Below, piece by piece: positions 1-9,515 of a DNA stretch of 64,000 bases. The number at the start of each line of letters is the position of its first letter. The stretch's first letter is position 1. Origin of the DNA: CBDCZY01 sp965224745 (GTDB lineage: Bacteria > Pseudomonadota > Gammaproteobacteria > Methylococcales > Methylomonadaceae); NCBI GenBank assembly GCA_965224745.1, contig CBDCZY010000010.1, positions 1-64,000 of the forward strand. The letters are read 5' to 3'. Both the position numbers and the translations under genes were made by a program. The notes under the pieces were generated by a model. It worked only from the letters and a program-made list of their open reading frames with translations. It was not told where the DNA came from and ran no database searches.

Positions 1-592
1 CTTCAATGGTTTTAGCGTCTTTGCCTTCAACAACATGAAGCACTCTACGTTGCTCTAAATCAACAGCAACCGTGACATATTGATGTCCTTTTCGTCTCGA
101 TGTTTCATCAAAACCAAGTTGCGTCACTGATGAAGGATCATCCGCCTGATAAGCAAGTTTTATCCAATGATTAAAAATTGTCCAGATTCTATGTGGATTT
201 TCATTTAACAAATGCCCCACTTTATTAACCGGCATTTCCTTTTCAATTAAGGCCATCGCTAAGGCTTCAAATAACAAGGTGAAGCCACTGTTTTTTCGAG
301 CCCAGGGAACATCGACTAAGCGCACTTTCCCGTCGCTTGTTCTAATTCGGGGAATTGAACAATGGAGTAGGCAGGTGTGTTCAAAAAAATTCAGATGGCG
401 CCATGTTTTTTCTTGTGTGTCGTGGATAGAACATTTTTCACCCGCCTCATCTTCAAACTTACTGCCACGCTTGAAACCAAGATGAATATGGAGTGCTTTT
501 ATTGAATCTTCATCCGTTAGTATTTCAACATTTGTTATAGACCAAGGTTCTGTTAATCCTAAAGCAAGTGTAAATATTTCGGAACTATTCAT
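1..592 (-). CDS. ISL3 family transposase, N-terminal part (runs off left edge)
   Basis: An open frame reads leftward from ATG at 592 to the window edge, about 197 codons without a stop. It starts MNSSEIFTLALGL and contains the block QLGFDETSRRKGHQYVTV, the region around the first catalytic Asp of ISL3-family DDE transposases, followed by VEGKDAKTIE. Upstream of this comes a zinc-finger-like and helix-turn-helix region (about residues 55-130), as in ISL3 proteins. The start lies only 10 bp from the left end of the IS21 copy at 603, so IS21 probably inserted into the ISL3 upstream region and separated the gene from its own terminal repeat and promoter. The C-terminus is outside the window, so intactness cannot be judged. 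Confidence 0.85.
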   Translation of the reverse strand, partial: MNSSEIFTLALGLTEPWSITNVEILTDEDSIKALHIHLGFKRGSKFEDEAGEKCSIHDTQEKTWRHLNFFEHTCLLHCSIPRIRTSDGKVRLVDVPWARKNSGFTLLFEALAMALIEKEMPVNKVGHLLNENPHRIWTIFNHWIKLAYQADDPSSVTQLGFDETSRRKGHQYVTVAVDLEQRRVLHVVEGKDAKTIE

Positions 593-801
593 CTGGGACA
601 GATGCATATTCTGGCTCAACGTGAACACTGATTCTGATGCATCGTGAACACCTATTCTGGTTCATAGTGAACGCTAATTCTGATTTGATGGTGAACACTT
701 TTGCTGTTTTTCCAGAATCGGTGTTCACGATCAATCAGAATCCTTTCCACACATTGATTATTGTCCATTGCTAACCTACCTGATTTTAATTGGGACAGGT
801 G

Positions 802-2346
802 ATGCCAACACAGAGAATATCAATGCGAAAATTACGCGAAGTACTACGACTTCGATTACATGCTGACCTCAGCATGCGTCAGATCAGAGACAGTCTTAAA
901 TTAAGTCTGGGAGCCATACAAAAAGTCACCCGTAAAGCGGAAGAAATGGGGCTGGATTGGAAAGCCATAGAGCAACTTGATGATCAACAACTGGCCGGTC
1001 AGTTTTATCCTGAATCGGATACCCGACCATCCGATCAATTTCAGTTGCCTAACTGGGTTGAGGTATACCAGGAACTTAAACGTAAAGGTGTGACTAAACT
1101 GCTGCTATGGGAAGAGTATACCCAGCACTACCCTAATCGCTGCTACAGTTACTCGCAATATTGCACGTTGTACCAAGACTGGCAAAAAAAACAAAGACGT
1201 TCCATGCGTCAAACCCACAAGGCTGGTGAAAAGCTGTTTGTAGATTATGCAGGTCAAACCGTGCCTATTGTCAGTAACAGCACAGGAGAAATCAAAACTG
1301 CTCAGATATTCGTTGCTGTTTTAGGCGCTTCCAATTACACCTTTTGTGAAGCGACATGGAGTCAAAAACTACCTGACTGGATTAACAGTCATGTCAGAGC
1401 TTTTAACTTCATCGGTGGCGTGCCTACGATGGTGGTTCCAGATAATTTGAAAAGTGCAGTCACTAAAGCCTGTCGTTATGATCCAGAAATCAATCCTTCT
1501 TACCAACAACTTGCCGCACATTATGGTACTGCACTAGTGCCTGCCAGACCGTTAAAACCCAAAGATAAAGCCAAGGCTGAAGTCGGTGTACAAATCATAG
1601 AACGCTGGATACTGGCCAGACTACGACACCATACTTTTTTCTCTTTGGAAGAATTAAACCACTGCATTAAAGCACTATTAGAAGAGGTGAATAATAAGCC
1701 GTTTAAACAGCTGAAAGGCTCACGACAACAATGGTTTGAATCCATAGATAAGCCCGCTCTCTTGCCGCTACCTAAGCAGACTTATCAATATACCGAGATT
1801 AAAACGGTCAAAGTCAATATTGATTATCATATTCGCTATGACGATCATTTTTACTCCGTTCCGCATCATCTGGTCGGTGAAAAGCTTGCGATTCATGCCA
1901 AAGAATATGTGATTGAGCTCTACTTCCACAACAAACGCATAACCAGCCACGCTAGAAAATATCATTCTGGCATGACCACCGTAGCAGAGCATATGCCTGT
2001 TAAACATGAAAAGCATCATCAGTGGACACCGGGTCGATTAATGGACTGGGCAAAAGACATCGGCGATGAAGTCTTGCTTTGGGTTAAAACGGTGCTTAAT
2101 CAACGACAACATCCAGAGCAGGCTTATAGAGTCTGCCTGGGATTACTCAATCTCTCCCGAAGTTATCCTGCTGAACGATTAAATAAGGCGTGTTTGATTG
2201 CTAACAAAAACAACTTATACAAACTTAAACACATCAAAGATATTTTGCGGAGTAATCAAGATCAATTACTGACAGAAAACAAAGAGTCGCTGCCTGCCTT
2301 GCCTCAAGCCCATAAAAACATCCGTGGCCCAGAAAGTTTTCACTAA
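802..2346 (+). CDS. istA: IS21 transposase IstA, copy 1
   Basis: This is the DDE transposase of the IS21 family. An N-terminal helix-turn-helix (about residues 1-50, with LSMRQIRDSLKLSLGAIQ) precedes an RNase-H-like core. The catalytic acidic residues are visible: Asp148 in FVDYAGQ, Asp214 in VVPDNLKS and Glu260 in DKAKAEVGVQ. The reading frame is open upstream to a TTG at 790, but ATG at 802 is preceded by GGGACAGGTG, a good ribosome site, so I chose it. The protein is 514 residues and nearly identical to the copy at 60436, with substitutions confined to patches in the last third. The helper gene istB follows 23 bp downstream but is broken, so this copy lacks a full partner in cis. Confidence 0.95.
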   Translation: MPTQRISMRKLREVLRLRLHADLSMRQIRDSLKLSLGAIQKVTRKAEEMGLDWKAIEQLDDQQLAGQFYPESDTRPSDQFQLPNWVEVYQELKRKGVTKLLLWEEYTQHYPNRCYSYSQYCTLYQDWQKKQRRSMRQTHKAGEKLFVDYAGQTVPIVSNSTGEIKTAQIFVAVLGASNYTFCEATWSQKLPDWINSHVRAFNFIGGVPTMVVPDNLKSAVTKACRYDPEINPSYQQLAAHYGTALVPARPLKPKDKAKAEVGVQIIERWILARLRHHTFFSLEELNHCIKALLEEVNNKPFKQLKGSRQQWFESIDKPALLPLPKQTYQYTEIKTVKVNIDYHIRYDDHFYSVPHHLVGEKLAIHAKEYVIELYFHNKRITSHARKYHSGMTTVAEHMPVKHEKHHQWTPGRLMDWAKDIGDEVLLWVKTVLNQRQHPEQAYRVCLGLLNLSRSYPAERLNKACLIANKNNLYKLKHIKDILRSNQDQLLTENKESLPALPQAHKNIRGPESFH

Positions 2347-2369
2347 TAGAATGACAAGCGAGATTAATT

Positions 2370-2993
2370 ATGTTGGAACAAACCATAACACAACTCAGGC
2401 AGCTGAAATTATCAGGCATGGCTAATGCATTGGTTAGCCAGATAGAACAGCCTAATACCTATGAAGGATTACCCTTTGAGGAACGGCTGCAATTATTAGC
2501 GGATAGTGAATATCAAGACAGAGAAAATAGAAAACAGCAGCGCTTACTCAAAGCCGCTAAATTAAAACTGGCAGCCAACAGCAATGCCATTGATTATCAG
2601 CATCCCAGAGGACTGAAACAATCCATGATGGCTTCACTGTTACATTGCGATTGGCTGAATAAATCACAAAACATACTCATTACTGGGCCTTGTGGCAGCG
2701 GTAAAACCTATATTGCTTGTGCGTTGGGACATACTGCCTGTATGAAAGGCTATAGCGTGAAATATTACCGACTGTCACGGTTAATGCTGGAACTCACTCA
2801 GGCAAAAGCAGATGGAACTTACAGCAAGGCTCTACAAACATTAGCCAAACTGGATTGTCTGATTATAGACGATTGGGGGCTTGAGCCATTAAAAGCAGCA
2901 CAACGTAATGATTTAATGGAAATTATGGATGATCGTTACGAAAGTGCATCCACCATTATGATCAGTCAATTACCTACGGATCAATGGTATCAA
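2370..2993 (+). pseudogene. istB: IS21 helper ATPase IstB, 3' truncated
   Basis: IstB is the AAA+ ATPase that helps IstA choose and activate target DNA. This copy keeps the N-terminal part, the Walker A motif GPCGSGKT (about residues 105-112) and Walker B LIIDDWG. It is cut at 2993 by the end of an IS1380 element, six bases before an accidental stop (2997-2999). The intact copy at 62004 is 251 residues, so about 42 C-terminal residues are lost, including the sensor-2 region. Up to the breakpoint the two proteins appear identical. Confidence 0.93.
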
Positions 2994-3436
2994 CCTTAAT
3001 CCGTGATTTAAGAAGTTAATATAATGAGTTATCTAGCTGATTAATAAGCAATAAAGTGTTAAAATAGAGGCGTTAAAAACTTCACCCAACAAGTGCAAAA
3101 TGAAACGTCTCATCATCGAACAATCCACAACAGAAACCTATACAAGTCATTCTGGTTTGGCCTTAGTTGGCTTGTGTTTAAATCGATATGGCACTATTCA
3201 TAAAGTGCTCAAGGCCGGCATTCCTTTACGCCATGGCATTTCGCACAGCGACATCATCAAATCATACATTGGAACGCTATGTTTAGGCAAAAGCGACTTC
3301 GAAGCAATCGAGAACTACCGAGATGATGACTACTTCAAGAACGCGCTGTCGATTAAGCGCGTACCCTCAAGTGTAATGGTCTAATAATCTTGGAAGGATT
3401 TATAGCTTATAATCCAACCCAAAATTAGGATAAAAA

Positions 3437-3760
3437 ATGACCGAAATAACCACAGTAAAACCTAAAACAACCTTCACCACAGAACAGCGTCTAGACTACG
3501 CTAAACTCATGGTAAATGAAGGATATACCAATAAGCAGGTAATGGAAATATCAGGAGCAGGTGACTCTGCTGTGAGGCGATGGAAAAAGCAATATTTAGA
3601 TGAACTCAAAGGTAATACACCTCAGGATAAGCAAGCGTTAACCCCAGAACAACAGAAAATACAAAGCCTAGAGAAGCAATTATGGCGAGCTAAAAGGGAT
3701 AATGAAATACTAAAAAAGGCCACAGCCTTCTTTGTTCGAGACAACAACAATCTGAATTGA
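3437..3760 (+). CDS. IS3 family OrfA
   Basis: This 107-residue protein has an N-terminal helix-turn-helix (about residues 14-55, including MEISGAGDSAVRRWKKQY) and a C-terminal leucine-zipper-like stretch ending RDNEILKKATAFF, the usual OrfA hallmark of IS3 elements. It binds the IS ends and forms the N-terminal half of the OrfAB transposase made by frameshifting. Its stop overlaps the start of orfB by 4 bp (TTGA at 3757-3760). OrfA itself is intact, but its partner orfB is interrupted. Confidence 0.9.
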   Translation: MTEITTVKPKTTFTTEQRLDYAKLMVNEGYTNKQVMEISGAGDSAVRRWKKQYLDELKGNTPQDKQALTPEQQKIQSLEKQLWRAKRDNEILKKATAFFVRDNNNLN

Positions 3761-4094
3761 TTGTTGAAATAAAGAAGGCTTCTCCAGGCTATCAAACAAC
3801 AGAGCTTTGCACACTATTTAATATAGCTCTCAGTACACACTACTATCAGATTAATAATCAAATGAGCGATGAAGAACAAGAAACCATAGAACAAATTAAA
3901 TTGATAGCCATTGAAACTCAGCATACCTATGGTAAACGAAGGACTCAGGTTGAATTAGCTAACAGAGGGATTGAAATAGGCGTTTATAAAACAGCTTCAT
4001 TAATGAAAAAATCGAATGTCATTGCCATAAAACCTAAAAAGCGACACAGCTATCCAGCGGGAGAAGTCCACAAGAAAGCGGATCATTTACTTAA

Positions 4095-6214
4095 CCCATC
4101 TTCGTGACTTATATTTACAATATCCTGTTATTTCAATAAGTTAAAATTTTCAATCTGTTTCAGTTGGCACTACAGATTTTTTTTATCGATAATTGTTTTA
4201 CATTGACCAATGAGGTCGGGTTTAATATTCAAAGCTTCATAAATTTGTTTCTGACGTAGCTCCGCCTTCGTTGTTGTCCGCAGGTGAATCATTTTATGAT
4301 CATCCGTTGGTAAGGTCATGGTGATACGTTGCTGTGTCGACATGATGTTACGAATACTGTCCCAGCTTAAATGAATGCCCTGTTGCTTCAGTTGATAGCG
4401 CAGCGTATGCACCAGATGATAAGCCAGCAAAGTAATGAACAAGTGGCCGGTGACACGGTCTTCTTTTTGGTGGTAAACCGGGCGCAAGCCCAGTTCAGTT
4501 TTCAAGCTTCGAAAGGTGGCTTCGATCTCGGTCAGCATGATGTAGGTCGTCCACAGTTGTTCTTCAGACCAGTCGGGGATATTGGTTCTGAGGCAATAGA
4601 CACCACAGTGTTGATCGTTCTGTTTACTTTGAGGTTCACGTTGCCATTCAAGCCGGATGGCGTTTTTTTTCTCGTCATCGGTTATGACGTCAATGCGGTA
4701 GTCTTGCGAAACCCGCCGGTTTTTTTCGCGCAGTCGACCGATCCGTTCCAGTATTTTGCTGTATTTTTTGATCGTCCCTTTTTTGTTTAAGCCCGCATCA
4801 AGCTTGTTGAGTGCTTCTTCCATGCGAACATGGAAGCGGTTTCGGATAGCCTGCTCTTTTTTTTGTTTTTGTTCGGAGTGACAATAGAGCCGGGTTTCGT
4901 GGGTGTCTTGATCTGTTTCGCGATAAACACACACCTGACTGTGTTCGGTTTCTCTCACCATCACAGCATCGTCCTGATCGGTGGGATTGATCACGGATCG
5001 CTCTCGACTGACCACCAGATAATGATAGCCCTGCTCGATTAACCAGGCGATGTTGTCGGCACTGGCAATACCGGCATCCATGATGATCACAGGTTTTGTG
5101 ACCTGCGGTAATGGCTGTATTTTTTGTAGTTCATCCAGCATTAACTCCAAGGTGCCCGGCTCACTGGCATTACCCGGGAAAACCTGACTGCTCAGAGGAA
5201 ATCCCTCACCATCCAACACCAGTCCCAGCGTCACCAAGGGACAATCACTGCGTTTTTCTTTGGAACGACCGAACTGGGCTTTGGGGTTTTGGTGACACTG
5301 CCCTTCAAAATAGGTATTGGTCAAATCGTATAGCACAATACTACGGTTCAATTCGAATAAGGTTTGCTCTTGCTCGGACAGAAACGTTTCCAGTGCCGTC
5401 TGGTGTTTGAGCAATTTATCGCTGATCGTATAAAGCCGTGTCAGGCTGGTATGGCCATAGTCATGGTCAAGCAGTTCTCCCAACGCTGAGCGTGATTGTA
5501 GCCAATCATGGGTGTGCAATTCACTGCCCGGTGAAACCACACGGCCGATAATGTTACCGATGGCCGCAGCGAGTTCGACTTTATTAAAACCCAGTGCGGT
5601 GAGCTTCTGATCCAGTTGTAGTTGCATAACCGCATGCCACGCCAGCGTTTCAACACCGATACTGCGGGCTTGAAGGGTTTCGACATGATTGATATCAACC
5701 GTGTGATAATCAGGTTCTGGACTGGCAGCATCCACCGGTTGGGCCAGCTTAGCGATGATAAGCGCACTGTAACGCTGGGCTGAGGCTTCCAGGCATTGCG
5801 TTAACTCATCGGCTACATGAAACAATTCTTGCTGATGAGGCTCACAGCCTTGTAACAATTGTTCAATCCTGGCTGTCAGCAAGGGCCAGTGCTCTGGATC
5901 AATGGCGAAGTCTTTGCCTAGATTCAGTAAGGTGCGTTGCTTTACTTTACTTTCCTTCCCACGCGAACGGATTCAACGATCCGATAGGTGAAGTAGGCCC
6001 CGCCATTATCCAGGGATTTCGTTTTGGTTTTTCGAATATACATGTCCCTAGCATTAATGAAAAACCGGGGAAAATCAAGGGTCAAAAAGACGAAAATGGC
6101 ACTACCGAGCGGATCTGAAAAAAACACCGTTGAAAGGTAAGGTTTTTTTTCATGGAATCATTCGATGAAAACAAAATATCAATAACTTAGCGATGTCAAA
6201 GTCACGAAGATGGG
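4095..6214 (-). mobile_element. IS1634-type (IS4 superfamily) element nested in IS3
   Basis: The inverted repeats are CCCATCTTCGTGACTT at both ends (4095- and -6214). Flanking TTAA is present on both sides (4091-4094 and 6215-6218), consistent with a 4-bp target duplication, or a slightly longer one if the ends are set one base inward. Length is 2120 bp. It holds one transposase gene on the minus strand, which appears frameshifted near its start. Confidence 0.92.
4170..6043 (-). pseudogene. IS1634 family transposase, frameshifted near N-terminus
   Basis: The long frame (4170-5882) encodes about 570 residues of an IS4-superfamily DDE transposase. It contains VLYDLTNTYFEG (first Asp), VIIMDAGIASADN (second Asp) and LTEIEATFRSLKTELGLRPV (the Glu of the YREK-like region). 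The expected N-terminus, MYIRKTKTKSLDNGGAYFTY, starts at ATG 6043 in another frame. A 5-bp tandem duplication (TTTAC twice, 5941-5950 on the plus strand) separates the two. Deleting one unit joins RVGRKVK to QRTLLNLGKDF, the sequence expected for the family. The apparent start of the long frame at 5882 is an internal TTG. So the copy is probably inactive unless the duplication is an assembly artefact. Confidence 0.85.
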
Positions 6215-8040
6215 TTAAGACAGTTTAATCCCAGTACTGTTCATACGCACTGGGTAGGTGACATTACCTACATTAAAACCTATACAGGCTGGAGCTATTT
6301 AGCTTGTATACTTGATCTTGGGTCAAGAGAAATTATGGGCTGGGCATTATCAGAAGAACCCAATGCAGAGCTTGCAAAGTCAGCATTAGAACATGCGATT
6401 AATAAACACAAGCCAGATACTCAACAATTAATGTTTCATTCAGACCAAGGGGTTCAATATTCAGCCAATCTATTTGTTGATTATCTTCATGACTTGGATA
6501 TAACACAAAGTATGAGCCGTCGAGCTAATTGCTGGGATAATGCTGTGATGGAGCGGTTTTTTAGGAATTTAAAAACAGAGAGGCTGAACTATTTGAGTTT
6601 TATTAATTACTCCTCTGTAGTCAGTGCTGTGACTAGCTATATTAGTTTCTATAACTATAAAAGGTTACATTCTGCTATTGATTATAAAACCCCTCATCAA
6701 AAAACCAAAGAAATGAAAAAAGCGGCTTAAAATCCTTCCAAGAAAACTTGACCATTACAAAGCGCAAGATTAAGACAACGACTGGATGAAGAGGCTGAAG
6801 CACTATTGGTCATCATGCAACAATGTAATATTGAATTTCTGACTCATGCCGGGGTACCGGTGACGCCATTGGCCACCCATCATGTCGCATTGGATATTGA
6901 TGTGTATCCGATGAACAATGAGAAGACCCAGAAGGAAGGTGTTTCCAGAACCTATAAAGGCCATGATGGCTATGCGCCGATTGCGGCTTATCTGGGTAAT
7001 GAGGGTTGGTGTCTGCTTAATGAACTTCGAGAAGGTAAGCAGCATTGTCAAAACGGTTTTCAAAAGACGCTGGACCGCGTCATTGAATATGCTCGGTGCT
7101 TGACTGAGGCTCCGCTGCTGGTGCGTTTGGATAGCGGACATGATGCCTTGGATACCCGTGTCTGGCTGCACCAAAACCAAGTGGACTCTATCCTGAAATG
7201 GAACCCCAGAAAACAAGACCTGGAGGCTTGGTTAGCCTTGGCTGAACAACAAGGCAAATGGACAACGCCGAGGGTCGGCAAACGGGTCGCCTTGTTCAGT
7301 GTCCAAGAAACCCAACAACAAGACGGGCAAACCTATCGCTTCCGCCGCGTCATGCGGGTTATCGAAAGAACTATGGATGCAGAGGGTCAAATGCTGTTAA
7401 TCCCTGAGATAGAAATAGAAGGCTGGTGGACCTCATTAAATTCGCTCGCCTACGCTGATGAACAGATCATTGCTCTTTACCAAGATCATGCCACTTCCGA
7501 ACAATTCCACAGTGAATTTAAAACCGACCTCGATATCGAACGCTTACCTTCGGGCAAATTTGCCACCAACGACTTGATCATGGCATTGAGCGCTTATAGT
7601 TACAATATCTTGCGTTGGATCGGCTTAATCGGGCTCATAGGCAACATCAGTCCTGTCCGTCATCCGGCCAAAAGAAGGCGAATAAAAACGGTTATACAGG
7701 AACTGATGTACCTAGCGGCTCGGGTCATCCATGCCGGGCGACGAATAAAACTTCGTTTCTCCAAACACTGCCCGGGTTTTTTAGCATTTGAGTCAACCTA
7801 CCATCGCTTAGCATCAGGATAACGCCACACTATTCTTAAAAAAAATGCGAGAACATGCCTCTCAGGGATAGCAGTGCCTGGTGTACAGGATTTGGTGTCA
7901 ATTGAGAGCTATTGATGCTTAAATAGCCTCAGTGTGCTCGTACTATAAGCTTTGTCAAACAATAACAAGGTATTAAAACGTTGAAATGTTAATGTGGCTT
8001 CCCAAGGATTGGTGGATGCACTTTAAGTCACGGATTCAGG

Positions 8041-9399
8041 TTAACTAAAGCAGGCGGTAAAATTATCCGGGTTGCTACAGATGGCACTATTCCATCTGAT
8101 AATCCTTTTATTGATGGAGTAGGCCCCAATTTAGATGAAATTTGGGCTGTTGGATTAAGAAACCCGTTTCGATCCCGCTGGGATTTTCCGCTGGCTAGTT
8201 CCAATTTTGGGCCCCGTCTTTTTATCGGAGAAGTGGGTGGTAATTCCAATGAATCAAACGAAGATATTCATATTGGCGTTGCGGGTGCTAATTATGGCTG
8301 GAACAATTGCGAAGGGTTTGATTGTGGCCCACCACTATACGAACCTCCTTTCTTCTCACGCGAGCACCTGGATTTTGGTATAGATGCAGGAACTGCAATT
8401 GTTGGTGGTGTAGTTTATCGTGGAGACCAGTTTCCTCAGGTACCATATTATGGTGCTTACTTTTATGGTGATTTTTCACAAACATTTATTCATTATTTAA
8501 CAATAGATAGTAATGGAGATCTTATAGGAGACAACCCTTTTGAATCTGGCATTGATAAAGTAGGCTTGGTAGTTGATATCAAGCAAGGCCCTGATGGATC
8601 TCTTTATTTTGTTCAAATTGCCAGCAATTTCAATTTTGTTACCAACAGTGGCGCATTGAGAAGGATAACCTTTAATGACGGCAATCAAGCGCCCCAAATA
8701 ACATCAGCAACAGCTGATGTCACTACGGGTGGAGCACCTTTAGCGGTGGTCTTTAATGGTACTGCGACCGATGCAGAAAATGATACATTGGAATATATAT
8801 GGGATTTTGGAGATGGCCAACAAGTGACAGGCGCGACAGGGACTAATGTTTCGCATACCTATCAAAACAATGGTACTTACCAAGCACGTTTACAAGTTAG
8901 TGAAACTAGGATAAACGGAAGGACGACGACCTTAGAACCTCCGCTTGTCATCACAGTAGGTTCTCCACCGACGGTGACAATTGATGGACCAGTAAATGGC
9001 GCTTTTTTCAATTCAGGAGACACCATCAATTTTTCAGCGAGTGCCACTGATGATGGCAGTTTGACAGAAGATAGCTACAAATGGACGGTTTTGTTTACCC
9101 ATAATAACCATACACACCCTGAAGCTGGTCCCATCTCTGGTTCTTCTGGTACCTTATTGATACCCAGCTCTGGACACTCGTTTAATGGTAATACGGGTTT
9201 TCAATTAAATGTTGAAGTAACTGATGAGGATGGTTTAAAAGCGAACCAATCGGTCAACATTTCACCCAATAAATCCAACATTAACTTTACTTCAGTACCA
9301 ACGGGTATTTCATTTTTCATTGACACAGAAATATTTGTGACACCAACTGACCATAATAACGCGATAGGTTTTGAAAGTATCGTGACTGCGCCACAAACT
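8041..9399 (+). pseudogene. Giant gene fragment A: GSDH C-terminal blades plus PKD
   Basis: The frame enters directly from the IS1380 end (LTKAGGKIIRVATDG) with no start codon. Residues 1-215 match the C-terminal part of soluble aldose/sorbosone dehydrogenases: GLRNPFRSRWDF, then EVGGNSNE and GANYGWNNCEGF, where family members coordinate PQQ or calcium. Residues about 230-305 form a PKD domain with the diagnostic YIWDFGDGQ. Residues about 315-440 form another Ig-like region with a His-rich NNHTHPE patch. It ends at the 10-bp duplication before the ISAs1 element. In-frame codons of the IS add only a few residues before a stop. Confidence 0.85.
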
Positions 9400-9515
9400 C
9401 AGGGCTAATTTGTTCTACCCATACAGGCTATAAAGAGCAAAGAGATAGCCCTTAAATTGGACAAACCCATAATAACGCAGTATAGTTTTTAAGAAGTTTA
9501 TTGAGATAAAAAACT

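Larger units (their letters stand above)
603..2993 (+). mobile_element. IS21 family element, copy 1, right end missing
   Basis: The left end is the same as in the complete copy at 60237: terminal TGCATATTCTGG, then direct GTGAAC-type repeats at 621, 644, 667 and 691. It carries istA and most of istB. The element stops abruptly at 2993, where the terminal repeat of an IS1380 element begins, and the remaining roughly 210 bp (istB 3' end and right terminal repeat) do not occur later in the window. It is therefore not self-mobile as it stands, though it could be mobilised in trans only if a right end existed elsewhere. Confidence 0.93.
3757..6730 (+). pseudogene. IS3 family OrfB, split by IS1634-type insertion
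   Basis: The 5' part (3757-4094, TTG start overlapping orfA) carries the OrfB N-terminal region with TYGKRRTQVELANRGIE. The rve integrase core is in the 3' part (6219-6730): GDITYIKTYTGW (first Asp), FHSDQGVQYS (second Asp) and NAVMERFFRNLKTE (Glu). The join is exact: removing 4095-6218 gives a continuous frame reading ADHLLRQFNPSTVHTHWVGD. The insertion abolishes the protein. Confidence 0.92.
3372..6759 (+). mobile_element. IS3 family element inside IS1380, itself interrupted
   Basis: The terminal inverted repeats are TGTAATGGTC..TTGGAAGGATT at the left and its near-complement ending CCATTACA at the right. It is flanked by a 3-bp target duplication AAG (3369-3371 and 6760-6762), as expected for IS3 family. 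Removing the nested 2120-bp element and its TTAA duplication leaves an element of 1264 bp. Confidence 0.93.
3100..7822 (+). pseudogene. IS1380 transposase, copy 1, split by IS3 insertion
   Basis: The 5' part (3100-3371, about 91 codons) starts MKRLIIEQSTTETYTSHSG and the 3' part resumes at 6763 and ends at 7822. Joined, they give the 443-residue IS1380 transposase seen intact at 13865-15196. The DDE residues fall in the 3' part: ALDIDVYPM, VRLDSGHDALD and the Glu of ATSEQFHSEF. The start ATG and upstream 106 bp match the intact copy. The IS3 insertion makes the gene non-functional. The one amino-acid difference noticed against the intact copy is Lys versus Arg in GFQ(K/R)TLDRV. Confidence 0.92.
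2994..8040 (+). mobile_element. IS1380 family element, copy 1, interrupted by an IS3 element
   Basis: The ends are CCTTAATCCGTGATTTAA (left) and an inverted CCTGAATCCGTGACTTAA (right), identical in type to the second copy at 13647-15302. After removing the IS3 insertion and its 3-bp duplication the element is 1656 bp, the same length as copy 2. The left flank (istB) ends in ATCAA and the right flank (a secreted-protein gene) begins TTAAC, so there is no target duplication. This suggests the two halves come from different insertion events joined by recombination. Confidence 0.9.

Noticed and set aside
4371..5410. Several plus-strand ORFs of 70-139 residues
   Set aside because: They are antisense shadows of the IS1634 transposase gene.
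4170..5882. Intact 570-residue transposase starting at 5882
   Set aside because: The start is an internal TTG, and the family N-terminus lies upstream in another frame across a 5-bp duplication.
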